DNA of 64,000 nt from an uncultured Eubacteriales bacterium (lineage in GTDB: Bacteria > Bacillota > Clostridia > Oscillospirales > Acutalibacteraceae). The stretch covers positions 21,004 through 85,003 of the forward strand of contig OMWP01000010.1 in the NCBI GenBank assembly GCA_900314795.1. Direction: 5' to 3'. Shown here in pieces: positions 1 to 9,067 of the stretch (the first letter of the stretch is position 1; every line of letters begins with the position of its first letter). The position numbers were made by a program, and so were the translations under genes. The notes below the pieces were generated by a model. It did no database searches. It worked only from the letters and a program-made list of their open reading frames with translations, and was not told the DNA's origin.

Positions 1-444
1 AGTGAGGTGATAGACGGGGGTGATCATATCGCTGTCGGTTACCTTGCAGAATTCGGGCGACACCATCTGGTAGCCGTATTTATCGTAGGCGACCTTGCCC
101 ATAAACAGATAGGTCTCACCGTATCGGAGCATGGACGAGATATACTTATTGTTGAAGAACACGAGGTTCAGGTAACCTGTATCGTCGCTGATACTCAGCT
201 TCGCCATTGTGCGGCCGCCCGAGATACGGATCGTATTGACAGGGGTCGAGACCCTGCCGCGCACGACACACTTGGTTTCGGGTTGTACCGCGGCAATATC
301 GGTGGTATCCGACCAGTTTTCATAAGAACGCGGATAATAAGAGATCATATCGCCGACGGTCTCAATGCCGAGCTTGCGGAACAAAGCGGCGCGCTTCTCC
401 CCTATGCCGCTGAGTTTTGTGATCGGGACTTCATATAAAGACAT
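1..444 (-). CDS. recG: ATP-dependent DNA helicase RecG, N-terminal part (truncated by window edge)
   Basis: RecG remodels branched DNA, driving fork reversal and Holliday junction migration. The 148 visible codons carry the N-terminal helix-hairpin-helix-like motif LSGIGEKRAALFRKLG (residues 10-25) followed by the YYPRSYENWSD signature and the start of the wedge/OB domain (FNNKYISSMLRYGETY), in the order seen in RecG. The helicase motifs would lie beyond the window. The ATG at 444 is preceded by an AAAGGCGG ribosome binding site. The gene runs off base 1, so it is partial only because of the window. Identification is firm from the N-terminal motif pattern. Confidence 0.9.
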   Translation of the reverse strand, partial: MSLYEVPITKLSGIGEKRAALFRKLGIETVGDMISYYPRSYENWSDTTDIAAVQPETKCVVRGRVSTPVNTIRISGGRTMAKLSISDDTGYLNLVFFNNKYISSMLRYGETYLFMGKVAYDKYGYQMVSPEFCKVTDSDMITPVYHLT

Positions 445-462
445 ATCGCACCGCCTTTCCGT

Positions 463-672
463 TAATACTAAGTTTCATTAAAACACTTTAACATTTATTG
501 CGTTGCGTCGTCGCTCGCCGTTCTCGGTAAGCGTATCCAGTAGGTACGCTTTGACCTCGTATAACTTCGTTGTCCTCCTTGACAGGCGCCAGCCTGCCTG
601 CGTCGTCCGCCTCGTTCTACGAAATTTTCCGTTATTAAATTTGTTAAAGCGTTTAATGGAAACTTAGTATAA
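463..672. mobile_element. MITE-like element with about 30-bp inverted ends
   Basis: The left end (463-497) and right end (about 640-672) are inverted copies sharing GTTAAAG-GTTTTAATG-AAACTTAGTA with few differences. The interior is GC-rich and includes GACAGGCGCCAGC, a word also present in the structured element at 10832-11101. No plausible transposase is encoded; the open frame on the minus strand has no coding character. It fills the recG upstream gap. Confidence 0.6.
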
Positions 673-720
673 TATAAACCTATTGTACTAAATTCGAACA
701 TATATGTCAATCGCAAAATA

Positions 721-751
721 TAAGAAAGGCTGTTCCCGAAGAAACAGCCTT
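721..751 (-). terminator. Rho-independent terminator of the FakA-like gene
   Basis: Stem AAGGCTGTT/AACAGCCTT (726-734 with 743-751), 8-nt loop, followed on the minus strand by TTTCTTA. It lies downstream of the stop at 807, with an RptA copy between. Confidence 0.7.
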
Positions 752-758
752 GATGATT

Positions 759-790
759 GATTGAGATTGTCACGCCTCGCAATGACAATA
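759..790. repeat. RptA copy
   Basis: Short palindromic repeat TGAGATTGTCAC...CGCAATGACAA, located between the FakA-like stop codon and its terminator. Confidence 0.7.
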
Positions 791-806
791 TAGAAATATG
801 CGCGTC

Positions 807-2483
807 TTACTCTACACTGAAAATGTAGTAGTAGATGGGCTGATCACCCTTGATGTAGGTGATGTCGACCTGATCGGCAAACTTGTTCTCGAGCATTTCG
901 ACTGCGGAAGCCGCTTCTTCCTCAGAGACGCCCTCACCGGAGATCAGGGTCACAAAGGACATTTCCTTGTTGATCATGGACTTAGCGAGCTTATACAGCG
1001 CCTTGTTCGGAGAAGAGGAGGTAACAGTGAGCTTACCGTTATCCAGACCGATGATCTCACCCTCTTTGATTCTTCTGGCACCGAACTCGGAGTCACGCGC
1101 CGCAAAGGTAACCTGACCGGTAGAGACATTCTTAGCCGCCTGGAGCATATTATCGACATTGGTCTCAGCGTCGGAATCGGGATCGAATACCAGCATCGCG
1201 GAGAGTCCCTGCGGGATGGTACGGGTCGGAACGATGATGACCGTTCTGTCCTCAACGATCGCGGCAGTCTGCTGAGCCGCCATGATGATGTTCTTGTTGT
1301 TCGGGAGCACATAGATGCACTTGGCAGGAGTTGCCATTACAGCCGCATAGATATCCTCGGTGGAGGGGTTCATGCTCTGGCCGCCGGATACGACGTTCTG
1401 ACATCCAAGCTCATTGAAGAGATTGCACAGACCCTCGCCTGCCGCTACAGCGACAAAGCCGTATTCCTCGGTAGGCTCGGCGACAGTGAGCTCAGCCTTT
1501 TTCTCGACCTTCTCCTTCGCCTTTTCGTTCTCTTCCTTCGCCTTTCTGTGCTGCTCCTTCATATTCTCGATCTTCACGGTGAGGAGCTGACCGTATTCAA
1601 GACCGTGCTGGAGTGCGTCGCCGGGGGTCTCGGTGTGTACATGAACCTTGATGATCTCCTCATCCGCTACCATGACGATGCTGTCGCCGATGGTCTCGAG
1701 ATACAGGCGGAGATCGTTAGGCTCTTTCTCACACTCGGTATTACGACCGACGATGAACTCGGTGCAATAGGTGAAGTTGATAACCTGGTCAAACTCAGCC
1801 GCAGCGGAACGGAAGAAATCATCCTCGATCTCGTTCTCATTCTCCTCTTCCTTCAGCTCAACGACTACGCCGTCGCGCAAAACAGAGAGCATACCCTCGA
1901 AGATGGTCAAAATACCCTTACCGCCCGCGTCAACGACGCCTGCCTTCTTGAGGACAGGGAGCATGGTGGGCGTCAGATCAAGTGCTTCAACAGAAGCGTC
2001 ACAGACGATCTCCCACAGTACAGCGGGATCTTCCTCAGTATCGAGCGCCTCTAAGCCTGCCTCATAACCCATACGGGCTACGGTGAGGATGGTACCCTCG
2101 GTGGGCTTGGTGACTGCGTTATAAGCCGCCTCAACGCCCAGACCCAGTGCATGGATCAGGTCAGCGCCGGAAGCCTCCGCCTTGCCCTCCAGACCCTTGG
2201 AGATACCTCTGAACAACAGAGAGGTGATAACGCCGGAGTTACCGCGAGCACCGCGCAGCATAGCGGAAGCAGTCATCTTAGCAACTTCGGATACATCGGC
2301 AGGCTCCGCGTCCTTGAGCGCGTCGGCAGCCGCTGTGATCGTCATCGACATATTGGTACCTGTATCACCGTCGGGAACAGGGAAGATATTGAGGTCGTTG
2401 ATTCTCGCCTTGATGGACGAGATGTTGTTCGCACCGGAAATAATCGCTTGTTTTAGAGTTTCACCGTTAATCAACGTAAACAC
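807..2483 (-). CDS. FakA-like fatty acid kinase (DAK2/YloV family)
   Basis: Dihydroxyacetone-kinase-like protein of the YloV/FakA family, which phosphorylates fatty acids bound to a FakB (DegV) partner to acyl-phosphate for phospholipid synthesis. The N-terminal DAK2 (DhaL-like) domain shows the nucleotide/Mg site NIFPVPDGDTGTN (about residue 32) and MLRGARGNSG (about 80); the C-terminal half is the FakA middle and C-terminal domain region. The frame extends to a TTG at 2537, but family proteins begin near xINGETLKQ, so the GTG at 2483 (or TTG at 2474, after AAGGA) is preferred, giving about 558 aa. No FakB gene is adjacent; a second FakA paralog with a DegV gene lies at 44.9-47.5 kb. It has its own sigma-A promoter at 2564-2592. 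Role in fatty acid use is inferred from family knowledge. Confidence 0.85.
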   Translation of the reverse strand: MFTLINGETLKQAIISGANNISSIKARINDLNIFPVPDGDTGTNMSMTITAAADALKDAEPADVSEVAKMTASAMLRGARGNSGVITSLLFRGISKGLEGKAEASGADLIHALGLGVEAAYNAVTKPTEGTILTVARMGYEAGLEALDTEEDPAVLWEIVCDASVEALDLTPTMLPVLKKAGVVDAGGKGILTIFEGMLSVLRDGVVVELKEEENENEIEDDFFRSAAAEFDQVINFTYCTEFIVGRNTECEKEPNDLRLYLETIGDSIVMVADEEIIKVHVHTETPGDALQHGLEYGQLLTVKIENMKEQHRKAKEENEKAKEKVEKKAELTVAEPTEEYGFVAVAAGEGLCNLFNELGCQNVVSGGQSMNPSTEDIYAAVMATPAKCIYVLPNNKNIIMAAQQTAAIVEDRTVIIVPTRTIPQGLSAMLVFDPDSDAETNVDNMLQAAKNVSTGQVTFAARDSEFGARRIKEGEIIGLDNGKLTVTSSSPNKALYKLAKSMINKEMSFVTLISGEGVSEEEAASAVEMLENKFADQVDITYIKGDQPIYYYIFSVE

Positions 2484-2563
2484 ATCCTTTTTCCGTACAT
2501 CGTCAGCACCGGCTAACCAAGTGCGCAGGATGTACAAAATACTATTTGTTACAAACTTGTATT

Positions 2564-2592
2564 ATTATACACTAAAATGGTTCAAGAAGCAA
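2564..2592 (-). promoter_or_regulatory. Sigma-A type promoter for the FakA-like gene
   Basis: On the minus strand TTGCTT, 17-bp spacer, TATAAT (2569-2564). It sits about 80 bases upstream of the GTG start. Confidence 0.6.
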
Positions 2593-2628
2593 GCATTTTG
2601 TATACAAAAAAGTAAGACAAAAATAGAA

Positions 2629-3402
2629 TTATATTAGTTCATATGACTGAGCAGCGGTGCATTTCCCGCTGTTGCGATCGATATCGAACACCGCGCAATT
2701 GAGCTTGCAATCTCCCTTTGCCAGATCAAAGCGTTCGGGTAATTGCGTCGTAAAGCGTCGGAGGATGATCTCCTTCTTCACACCCAAGATACTGTCGATC
2801 ACGCCCGTCATGCCGACGTCGGTGATATAGCCCGTGCCCTCCGGCAGTACCTGGGCGTCACCCGTCAAAACATGGGTATGCGTGCCGAACACCGCGGACA
2901 CCCTGCCATCCAGATAAAAGCCCATCGCGCGTTTCTCAGAGGTCGTTTCGGCGTGGAAATCGACGATGATGATCTTCGCGTCGAGCTCTTTGAGGATCTG
3001 ATCCGCGCGGATAAAGGGATTTTCAAGGCTCGCGTCCATGAACTGCTGACCCATCAAATTGATCACGCCGATCGAGGTAAAGCCCATGTCGACCACCGCC
3101 CAACCGCAGCCCGGAGTAGCAGAGGTCGGATAATTGGCGGGTCGGATGATGTGGGGGTGTTCGTCGAGGAAAGGATAGACCTCCTTACGGCGAAAGCTAT
3201 GGTTGCCGAGTGTGATGAAGTCCACCCCCGAGGTGAACAGATGCTCGGCGGATCGCGGGGTAATCCCGTTGCCGTCGGCGGAATTCTCACCGTTGCAGAT
3301 CACAAAATCGATTTGCTGTTGTTGCTTGAAACGAGGCAAACGCCGGCGCAGGAATTCGCATCCTACAGAGCCGACAACGTCGCCGATACACATAATGCGC
3401 AT
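2629..3402 (-). CDS. ymdB: YmdB family metallophosphoesterase (phosphodiesterase)
   Basis: Metal-dependent phosphoesterase of the YmdB family, which in Bacillus affects RNA turnover and the choice between motility and biofilm. The 257-aa length fits the family. Metal ligands are visible in order: GD in CIGDVVG (residue 8), NGENSA (about 38), LGNHSF (about 67), DFHAE (about 149) and GTHTHV (about 174). It is a single-domain cytoplasmic protein with no signal peptide. It follows YqfD on the same strand but is 193 bases away, across an RptB solo end, so co-transcription is doubtful. In other Firmicutes ymdB neighbours rny and spoVS; neither is here. Confidence 0.9.
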   Translation of the reverse strand: MRIMCIGDVVGSVGCEFLRRRLPRFKQQQQIDFVICNGENSADGNGITPRSAEHLFTSGVDFITLGNHSFRRKEVYPFLDEHPHIIRPANYPTSATPGCGWAVVDMGFTSIGVINLMGQQFMDASLENPFIRADQILKELDAKIIIVDFHAETTSEKRAMGFYLDGRVSAVFGTHTHVLTGDAQVLPEGTGYITDVGMTGVIDSILGVKKEIILRRFTTQLPERFDLAKGDCKLNCAVFDIDRNSGKCTAAQSYELI

Positions 3403-3563
3403 GTTATCATCTTTCTATATCTAAGATAGATGCAGTATACCACAGAATCGGGAGAATTACAAGGGCGTAACAAATGACAAAATGCCGCTGTTAGCCGTCC
3501 GTTTGAAAGGTATATTACTCTCCTATCTTTAGGCTTTTGATTTATAAAACTCCTGTCATTCTC

Positions 3564-3600
3564 GGTACGTCGGACACGCGTGTCGGCGCCGTACCCTACA
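3564..3600. repeat. RptB solo end overlapping the yqfD stop codon
   Basis: The sequence GGTACGTCGGACACGCGTGT to CCGTACCCTACA is the right end of an RptB element (compare 21004-21119). Read on the minus strand it begins TGTAGGG, and that TAG is the stop codon of yqfD at 3598-3596. Confidence 0.65.
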
Positions 3601-4822
3601 AATCTTTTTTCTCAGTCGGAGCAACATATGGCGTGAGATCGGTGTTTTCATCCGTGCCGATCGGCTCGCTTAAGGCAATATCTTCTACACAGGTGTAGGT
3701 CGCGTAGAGTGTGTATACACCGTCATTGTGCTTAAGCCGGTATTCGCGTGACTCGATCGTACAATTCTGTAAAGCAAAGGCTTCATATAATCGGGCTTCT
3801 TGCTGTAATAATTCTTCTGCGGAATTATCATCAAGAATCATCTCTTCCTCAGAGAGCGCATTGACATGATCCGTCACGACGCCGATCGGCAGAGTGATGC
3901 CCAGCGGCGCAGGAACCTCTGTATCCGTATTCGATACGGCGCTCGGGGAATCGACCGCATTCACACGGTACGGCAGCCGCAATCCGAGGAACTCCAGCAT
4001 TTGGCGCTCGGCGTCCTCACCGTTCGGCCGCAGCAGCTTCATCTGCTCCGACATCGAAAAGCTCGCCTGCCGCGTTGTACGCGCCATCACACGCGCGTCG
4101 GCGTGCACCAGTCGGTGAGTACCCTGCTCATCGGTTCGAATCCCGCTGACAATGAGCTGACCTTCGATCACGCCGGAGCCTTCCATCACCACGGTCTCCC
4201 CCTCCGCCGCCTCGATCCGCACGATCACGCCATCCGACTTTGCCTTGACGTTGCAGGGAGAATACACGTCCTCCACCTCGGGCGGCACAGCTTCTTCCTT
4301 GATCTCAACAGAGGCGTAAGAGCCTGTCATATTCACCGCCATCCAACCGATCTCATGCCGCTCGATCATCACATCGCGCGATAATTTCCGAACATCCAAT
4401 GACGGCTTGAACGCGCCGATATACAGTCCGTGCTCCCGCAAAACATCATTCATCTGAGATCGGCTGACGGTCTCCAGCCCAGTGATATCGATGCTCCAAA
4501 TGAACAGCGACATCACAAAGATCGAAAGGATAAACGCACATGCTCCGATCAAAATGCCGACACGCTCCCGATAGCGGAACAGCATTGTCGGCATGCCGTT
4601 CTTGCTGATGACCTGCAATCGCACACCCGCGCCGCGTGCCAAGGGTCGGATCCTGCGGTAATCCGAACGGTACATACAGGCCGTGAAGCGGCTATCCGAT
4701 CGATGAACATTCCACAGGCGCACCCTGTGGCGAGAGGTGATGTTGATAAAGCGTTCCGGGTATTTTCCGCTGACGGAGAATTCGACCGATCCGCGCACCA
4801 TACGCAATAGATCTAACAGCAT
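3596..4822 (-). CDS. yqfD: Sporulation protein YqfD
   Basis: Membrane-anchored sporulation protein of the YqfD family (about 400 aa in Bacillus; 408 here). The N-terminal region (1-85) holds the RFINITSRHRVRLWNVHR motif typical of the family, then one transmembrane helix at about 88-111, and an extracytoplasmic domain containing DITGLETVSRSQMNDVLREH (POTRA-like) and a GVIV-EGE-V lipoyl-like stretch. It lies 3 bases after yqfC, an order conserved in spore formers, supporting co-expression in the mother cell. The last codons run into a repeat end that supplies the TAG stop; the C-terminal EKKDL tail may therefore be new. Identification is strong; biochemical function is unknown in the family. 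Confidence 0.9.
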   Translation of the reverse strand: MLLDLLRMVRGSVEFSVSGKYPERFINITSRHRVRLWNVHRSDSRFTACMYRSDYRRIRPLARGAGVRLQVISKNGMPTMLFRYRERVGILIGACAFILSIFVMSLFIWSIDITGLETVSRSQMNDVLREHGLYIGAFKPSLDVRKLSRDVMIERHEIGWMAVNMTGSYASVEIKEEAVPPEVEDVYSPCNVKAKSDGVIVRIEAAEGETVVMEGSGVIEGQLIVSGIRTDEQGTHRLVHADARVMARTTRQASFSMSEQMKLLRPNGEDAERQMLEFLGLRLPYRVNAVDSPSAVSNTDTEVPAPLGITLPIGVVTDHVNALSEEEMILDDNSAEELLQQEARLYEAFALQNCTIESREYRLKHNDGVYTLYATYTCVEDIALSEPIGTDENTDLTPYVAPTEKKDL

Positions 4823-4825
4823 AGG

Positions 4826-5086
4826 CTACACCGTAAAGCTCAGGCTCATAATAAAGCCGTCGATGATCAGCGCGGAATCCGAGATACAGCGCAAGTTCAG
4901 CTCACGCCCCGATACATTCACGAGCATGCCGCCCGTATTGATCCGCACGGAATCGGTTGAATATTCCAACACGCCCTTACTGCCCTCGATCAACAGCTCA
5001 CGATTGCCGCTGAGCTCGATGCAAGGCGCGTTCAGCGTGGATAAAAAAGGCGGACGACGTTTTGATTCTTTCTGCTTTTCTTTCAT
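4826..5086 (-). CDS. yqfC: Sporulation protein YqfC (YabP/YqfC family)
   Basis: 86-aa beta-rich protein of the YabP/YqfC family, known from the sigma-E regulon of spore formers. The conserved pattern is visible in PCIELSGNRELLIEGSKGVLEY and NTGGMLVNVSGRELNLRCIS. It starts at an ATG preceded by GGTGA and is followed after 3 bases by yqfD. Upstream on the minus strand, GATAATA and CATAAAAT are spaced roughly like a sigma-E promoter, which would suit the family, but this is a weak match judged by eye. It is divergent from the YlbJ-like gene. Confidence 0.88.
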   Translation of the reverse strand: MKEKQKESKRRPPFLSTLNAPCIELSGNRELLIEGSKGVLEYSTDSVRINTGGMLVNVSGRELNLRCISDSALIIDGFIMSLSFTV

Positions 5087-5141
5087 TGTATCACCGATTC
5101 ATTTTATGAAGATGATCGCATATATATTATCGGTGAGCAAA

Positions 5142-6200
5142 ATGAAGATCAAAAAATTATTCTATTTCAGAAAAATAATCGTCATAATTCCGATTGCTGT
5201 CGGATGTGTGATCTGCTTGAAATATACACAGGAATGTGCCGACGGCATCAAAAAAGGGATCCTTTTCTGCATCGAGGTACTGGTGCCGTCGCTGTATGCG
5301 TTCATGGCATTATCATCAGCGGTGATCCGCAGCGGCGTTGCCGTATCGCTCACAAAACCACTCGGAAAACTATCAAGATTTCTGTTCCGACTACCGCCGT
5401 CGGGATCAGCAGTCATCCTGTTGAGTATCCTCGGCGGCTATCCTGTCGGCGCTCGATGCTCGGCTATGCTCTTTGAGCAACGCAGTATCAGCCGCTCGGA
5501 CGCGGAAAAGGCCGCCAATATCGCCGTATGCGCCGGTCCGGGATTTCTGATCAATTATATCGGAAGTGCTTTACTGGGCAACCGTCAGCTCGGGATCATC
5601 CTGTTATGCGCCGAGATCACGGGAGTAGTGGTGACGGGTGTGATCGTGGGAAGGACGATGCGCTCGGCTCCCCTGCCCCATCCGCATCATACGACCGAGA
5701 ATCCGTCACACAATCTGTTGATCGCATCCGTCACCGACGCATCGCGTGCGACCTTCCACATGTGCGGGATGGTGGTGATCTGCACAGCGATGATCGCAGT
5801 GATCGAAAAGATATCGCCCGATGAAAGAATCACGGATATCGCATCCGCTATCATTGAGATCACCGAAGGATGCCACAGGATGTGCGGGAGCTATCCGCTG
5901 TATCTGATCGCGTTCTTCATCGGATTCGGCGGGATCTCGGTACATTTGCAGGCGTATTCCGGGATGGGAGATCTGCACATCAACAAAGGATTATTTTTCC
6001 TATTTAGAATCATACAAGGAATAATCACTGCCGCCGCAGCATATAGTTATCTTATGATTTTTCCGGTGGATCAAGGGGTGTTCAACTCGACCGACACAGA
6101 GTTGACTGTTGCCAAATCCGCTACGCTGGCAGGATCGGCGGCATTGGTGCTCAGCTCACTCTGCTTCATCGGATCGATACATCGGCGCAGGGAGCAGTAA
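5142..6200 (+). CDS. YlbJ-like sporulation integral membrane protein (nucleoside recognition/gate domain)
   Basis: Polytopic membrane protein of about 352 aa. The segment LVPSLYAFMALSSAVIRSG followed by LPPSGSAVILLSILGGYPVG and FEQRSISRSDAEKAANIAVC matches the YlbJ arrangement of two gate (nucleoside recognition) half-domains; a second FIGFGGISVHLQAY segment appears at about 270. YlbJ is a sigma-E membrane protein needed for cortex formation in Bacillus. The open frame is longer upstream, but that part overlaps yqfC/yqfD antisense; the ATG at 5142 (after GGTGAG) or 5106 is the likely start. Being divergent from yqfC-yqfD gives a local sporulation cluster. The alternative is a general gate-domain transporter of unknown substrate. 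Confidence 0.75.
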   Translation: MKIKKLFYFRKIIVIIPIAVGCVICLKYTQECADGIKKGILFCIEVLVPSLYAFMALSSAVIRSGVAVSLTKPLGKLSRFLFRLPPSGSAVILLSILGGYPVGARCSAMLFEQRSISRSDAEKAANIAVCAGPGFLINYIGSALLGNRQLGIILLCAEITGVVVTGVIVGRTMRSAPLPHPHHTTENPSHNLLIASVTDASRATFHMCGMVVICTAMIAVIEKISPDERITDIASAIIEITEGCHRMCGSYPLYLIAFFIGFGGISVHLQAYSGMGDLHINKGLFFLFRIIQGIITAAAAYSYLMIFPVDQGVFNSTDTELTVAKSATLAGSAALVLSSLCFIGSIHRRREQ

Positions 6201-6206
6201 AATAGA

Positions 6207-6234
6207 TGCGGGAGGAGCAAGCCCCTCCCCTACA
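6207..6234. repeat. RptB solo end
   Basis: GCGGGAGGAGCAAGCCCCTC followed by CCCTACAG, a palindromic RptB end placed 20 bases before asnB. Confidence 0.6.
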
Positions 6235-6256
6235 GTATGATTATTGGAGGTAACAT

Positions 6257-8131
6257 ATGTGCGGAATCGCAGGCTGGCTGGATCAAACAGCCGATCTCAA
6301 TGAAAAGAAAGATGAATGTTGGAAGATGTCGGAGAGTCTGAAGCGACGCGGCCCCGATGAACACGGCGAGTACATCCGCCGTCACGCGGCACTGCTTCAT
6401 CGAAGGCTGAGCGTCATTGATCCCGAGAACGGTCAACAGCCTATGAGTACGCTGTACGAGGGCGAGAAGTACACCATCGTCTACAACGGCGAGCTGTACA
6501 ATACCGATGAACTGCGGGATGAGCTGAAAGCGGCGGGCTTCGGGTTCGGCACGCACAGCGATACAGAGGTGCTGCTCAAGGCGTACTGCTACTATAAAGA
6601 AGCGTGCGCCGAGAAGCTCAACGGGATCTTTGCCTTTGCGGTGTATGAGGAAAACTCGGGCAGGCTCTTTCTCTGCCGCGACCGAGTCGGCGTCAAGCCG
6701 CTGTTTTACCACACCTATCGTGACGGTATTGTGTTCGGTTCAGAGATCAAGGCGATCTTCCACAGCGGGATGATCGCGCCGCAGGTGGATGAAGAAGGGC
6801 TGTATGAGCTGTTCTTCCTCGCTCCCGCGAGAACACCGGGCAACGGGATCTTCAAGGGGATCCATGAGCTTCTGCCCGGCGAATACGCGGTATATGAGAA
6901 CGGCGAGTTGCAAAAATACCGCTACTATCGGCTCACGGCACATCCGCATGAGGACAGCGAAGCGCAGACGATCGAGAGGATGCGGCACCTGCTGACAGAC
7001 GCGATCGAGCGGCAGTTGGTGTCCGATGTGCCGATGTGCTTCTTTCTGTCGGGCGGACTGGATTCAAGCATCATCTGTCAGACAGCTTCAAATTATTATA
7101 ACAGACGATCGGATCTGCTTCCGACATCAACGCGCCCTCTCGGTGAACGGTACGCGATCGACACCTATTCCGTCGAGTATGCGGACAATCGAAAGTATTT
7201 TACCAAGACGCTGTTCCAGCCGAACGCCGATTTTGAATTTATCGACTTGATGGTACGGAGCACGGGCTCGCATCACCATGAGATCATCCTCGATAACAAA
7301 GAGGTTCTCGAAGCGCTTTATCCCTCCGTCATAGCGCGTGATCTGCCCGGGTATGTCGACATCGACTCTTCCCTGTTGCTCTTCTGCAAGGAGATCAAAA
7401 AGGATTTTACCGTCGCGTTATCAGGTGAATGTGCCGACGAGCTGTTCGGCGGTTATCCGTGGTATCATAATCACGATATTCTTTTTGAGGACTGCTTCCC
7501 GTGGTCGAGAGAGCAAGCTATCCGCCGCAGCATCCTAAAGGACGGCATATTGCCAAAGGGTGAAAGCTATGTGCGGCAGCGGTATCTCGACACGATCCAT
7601 GCGGTGGACAGTCTGCCGCAGGACAGCAAGATCGACAGACGGATGCGCGAGATGTTCGCCCTCAACTACTACTGGTTTATGCAATGCTTATTGGAGCGCA
7701 AGGATCGGTGCTCCATGTACTCGGGGCTCGAGGTCAGAGTGCCGTTCTGCGATTACAGGCTGATCGACTACGCCTACAACATGCCGTGGCAGCTCAAAGC
7801 CTACGGCGGCAGAGAGAAGGGCATCATCCGCAAGGCGTTTGAGGATATTTTACCGAGGGACATCGTCTATCGTAAAAAGAGCCCCTACCCCAAAACGCAC
7901 AACCCGATCTATCAAAAACTGTGCGCGGAGAAAGTCGAAAGGATTCTCAACGATCCGACGCGGCGCATCAATGAGCTGATCGACTCAGACGGTGTTCGCG
8001 CGATCATAGAGCATCCCGAAAAGGTCACCTCACCATGGTACGGACAGCTCATGAAAGCGCCGCAGATACTGGCATACATCATCGAGATCGACTACTGGCT
8101 CGAGGAATACCATGTTAAAATCGATATGTGA
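6257..8131 (+). CDS. asnB: Asparagine synthetase, glutamine-hydrolysing
   Basis: Makes asparagine from aspartate, glutamine and ATP. Class II glutaminase with the catalytic Cys2 directly after Met (MCGIAGWL), RRGPDEHG (about 31), RLSVID, and NGELYN; followed by the synthetase domain with the ATP pyrophosphatase P-loop FFLSGGLDSS (about 264) and the LSGECADELFGGY motif (about 400). Length (624 aa) is normal for AsnB. The start has a strong GGAGG seven bases upstream. It is monocistronic in appearance, framed by RptB repeats on both sides. Identification is firm. Confidence 0.95.
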   Translation: MCGIAGWLDQTADLNEKKDECWKMSESLKRRGPDEHGEYIRRHAALLHRRLSVIDPENGQQPMSTLYEGEKYTIVYNGELYNTDELRDELKAAGFGFGTHSDTEVLLKAYCYYKEACAEKLNGIFAFAVYEENSGRLFLCRDRVGVKPLFYHTYRDGIVFGSEIKAIFHSGMIAPQVDEEGLYELFFLAPARTPGNGIFKGIHELLPGEYAVYENGELQKYRYYRLTAHPHEDSEAQTIERMRHLLTDAIERQLVSDVPMCFFLSGGLDSSIICQTASNYYNRRSDLLPTSTRPLGERYAIDTYSVEYADNRKYFTKTLFQPNADFEFIDLMVRSTGSHHHEIILDNKEVLEALYPSVIARDLPGYVDIDSSLLLFCKEIKKDFTVALSGECADELFGGYPWYHNHDILFEDCFPWSREQAIRRSILKDGILPKGESYVRQRYLDTIHAVDSLPQDSKIDRRMREMFALNYYWFMQCLLERKDRCSMYSGLEVRVPFCDYRLIDYAYNMPWQLKAYGGREKGIIRKAFEDILPRDIVYRKKSPYPKTHNPIYQKLCAEKVERILNDPTRRINELIDSDGVRAIIEHPEKVTSPWYGQLMKAPQILAYIIEIDYWLEEYHVKIDM

Positions 8132-8180
8132 TTATGACCGTATGGGTAATTTGATTCATTCGGAAGTGTTATCGTGTGTT

Positions 8181-8317
8181 TGTAGGGGAGCGGCTTGCTG
8201 CTCCCGCGATACAACTTTTATTCATAGGAAGCCTCAATTGGGTAGTAGTGTCGTTTGCTTCGCACGAATCTGCATTTAATCAGTAGTGTTTCGGGAGGAG
8301 CAAGCCCCTCCCCTACA
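8181..8317. mobile_element. RptB element, complete
   Basis: 137-bp unit starting TGTAGGGGAGCGGCTTGCTG and ending AGCAAGCCCCTCCCCTACA: both ends are imperfect hairpins facing each other as inverted repeats. It fills most of the gap between asnB and the PAP2 gene; the remaining 150 bases are AT-rich leader with no gene seen. Confidence 0.6.
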
Positions 8318-8492
8318 GATTCTCCCACTCAAGGCTCTCAACGATTACAGTGCTGTAACAATCGCAGAAAAAACGCACGATTTCAAAGAATTATCATAGA
8401 ATGTTAATAGATTAGTCATTTTTTGTTCTAAATAGCGACACAAACAGTTGTTATGATAGAGTCAACATCAAATGACGAAAGGAAGTGGCGGA

Positions 8493-8996
8493 ATGAAAGG
8501 CGAAAGCTATAAGAATGTAAACGCGTATTTTTCACAGACAAAAGCGCGCAATACCACCATCAAGGCATTACATGATATTCTGCCGCTCGTGATGTATATC
8601 TTCTATCCGATCCAGCTGTTAACACTGGCGATCAACGAGGGCATCGGCAGTGAGCTGTTCCTGAAATTCACACTCATTCCCCTATGTACGCTGATCCTGA
8701 TCTCCGTGCTGCGGCTGATCATCAACGCGAAGCGTCCGTATGAGGTGTATGATTACACGCCCGCGGTCAACAAGAACACTACGGGAAAGAGCTTTCCCTC
8801 ACGCCATACCGTGAGCGCTTTCATCATCGCGATGGCGTTCCTCTATGTCAACACAAATCTCGGGATCATCATGCTGTGTCTGGCGACCGCGATTGGCTTG
8901 ACGCGTATTCTGTCAGGCGTGCACTTCGTCCGCGACGTTGTAGGCGGCGCCGCGATCGGCATTTTCATCGGCATCATCGGATTCTTTATCTTTTGA
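8493..8996 (+). CDS. PAP2 superfamily membrane phosphatase
   Basis: Small membrane phosphatase of the PAP2 type, acting on phosphatidic acid, undecaprenyl pyrophosphate or similar lipid phosphates. The three signature motifs are in order: KRPYE (about 81), PSRHT (about 104; the usual PSGH with Gly to Arg) and TRILSGVHFVRD (about 142), surrounded by four to five hydrophobic segments. The ATG at 8493 has AAAGGA at 9 bases, better than the upstream in-frame ATG at 8472. It shares a bidirectional terminator with the convergent flippase-like gene. Substrate cannot be read from sequence. Confidence 0.85.
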   Translation: MKGESYKNVNAYFSQTKARNTTIKALHDILPLVMYIFYPIQLLTLAINEGIGSELFLKFTLIPLCTLILISVLRLIINAKRPYEVYDYTPAVNKNTTGKSFPSRHTVSAFIIAMAFLYVNTNLGIIMLCLATAIGLTRILSGVHFVRDVVGGAAIGIFIGIIGFFIF

Positions 8997-9005
8997 TAAT
9001 CAATT

Positions 9006-9059
9006 AGTTGAGATTGCCACGTCGTTGAACACGCGTGTGCGCTCCTCGCAATAACAATA
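9006..9059. repeat. RptA copy
   Basis: TTGAGATTGCCACG, internal palindrome around ACACGCGTGT, then CTCGCAATAACAAT, between the PAP2 stop and the shared terminator. Confidence 0.7.
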
Positions 9060-9067
9060 TAATAAAG

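Noticed and set aside
495-788. 97-codon minus-strand frame ending in RRRQAGACQGGQRS-like sequence
   Set aside because: Lies across the MITE-like element; similar peptides come from repeats annotated as proteins, and no ribosome site supports it.
798-2054. Long plus-strand open frame of 418 codons
   Set aside because: It is the antisense shadow of the FakA-like gene, which has clear DAK2 motifs and a promoter.
4737-5141. Upstream extension of the YlbJ-like frame
   Set aside because: Overlaps yqfC/yqfD in antisense and has no membrane-protein character; the real start is at 5142 or 5106.
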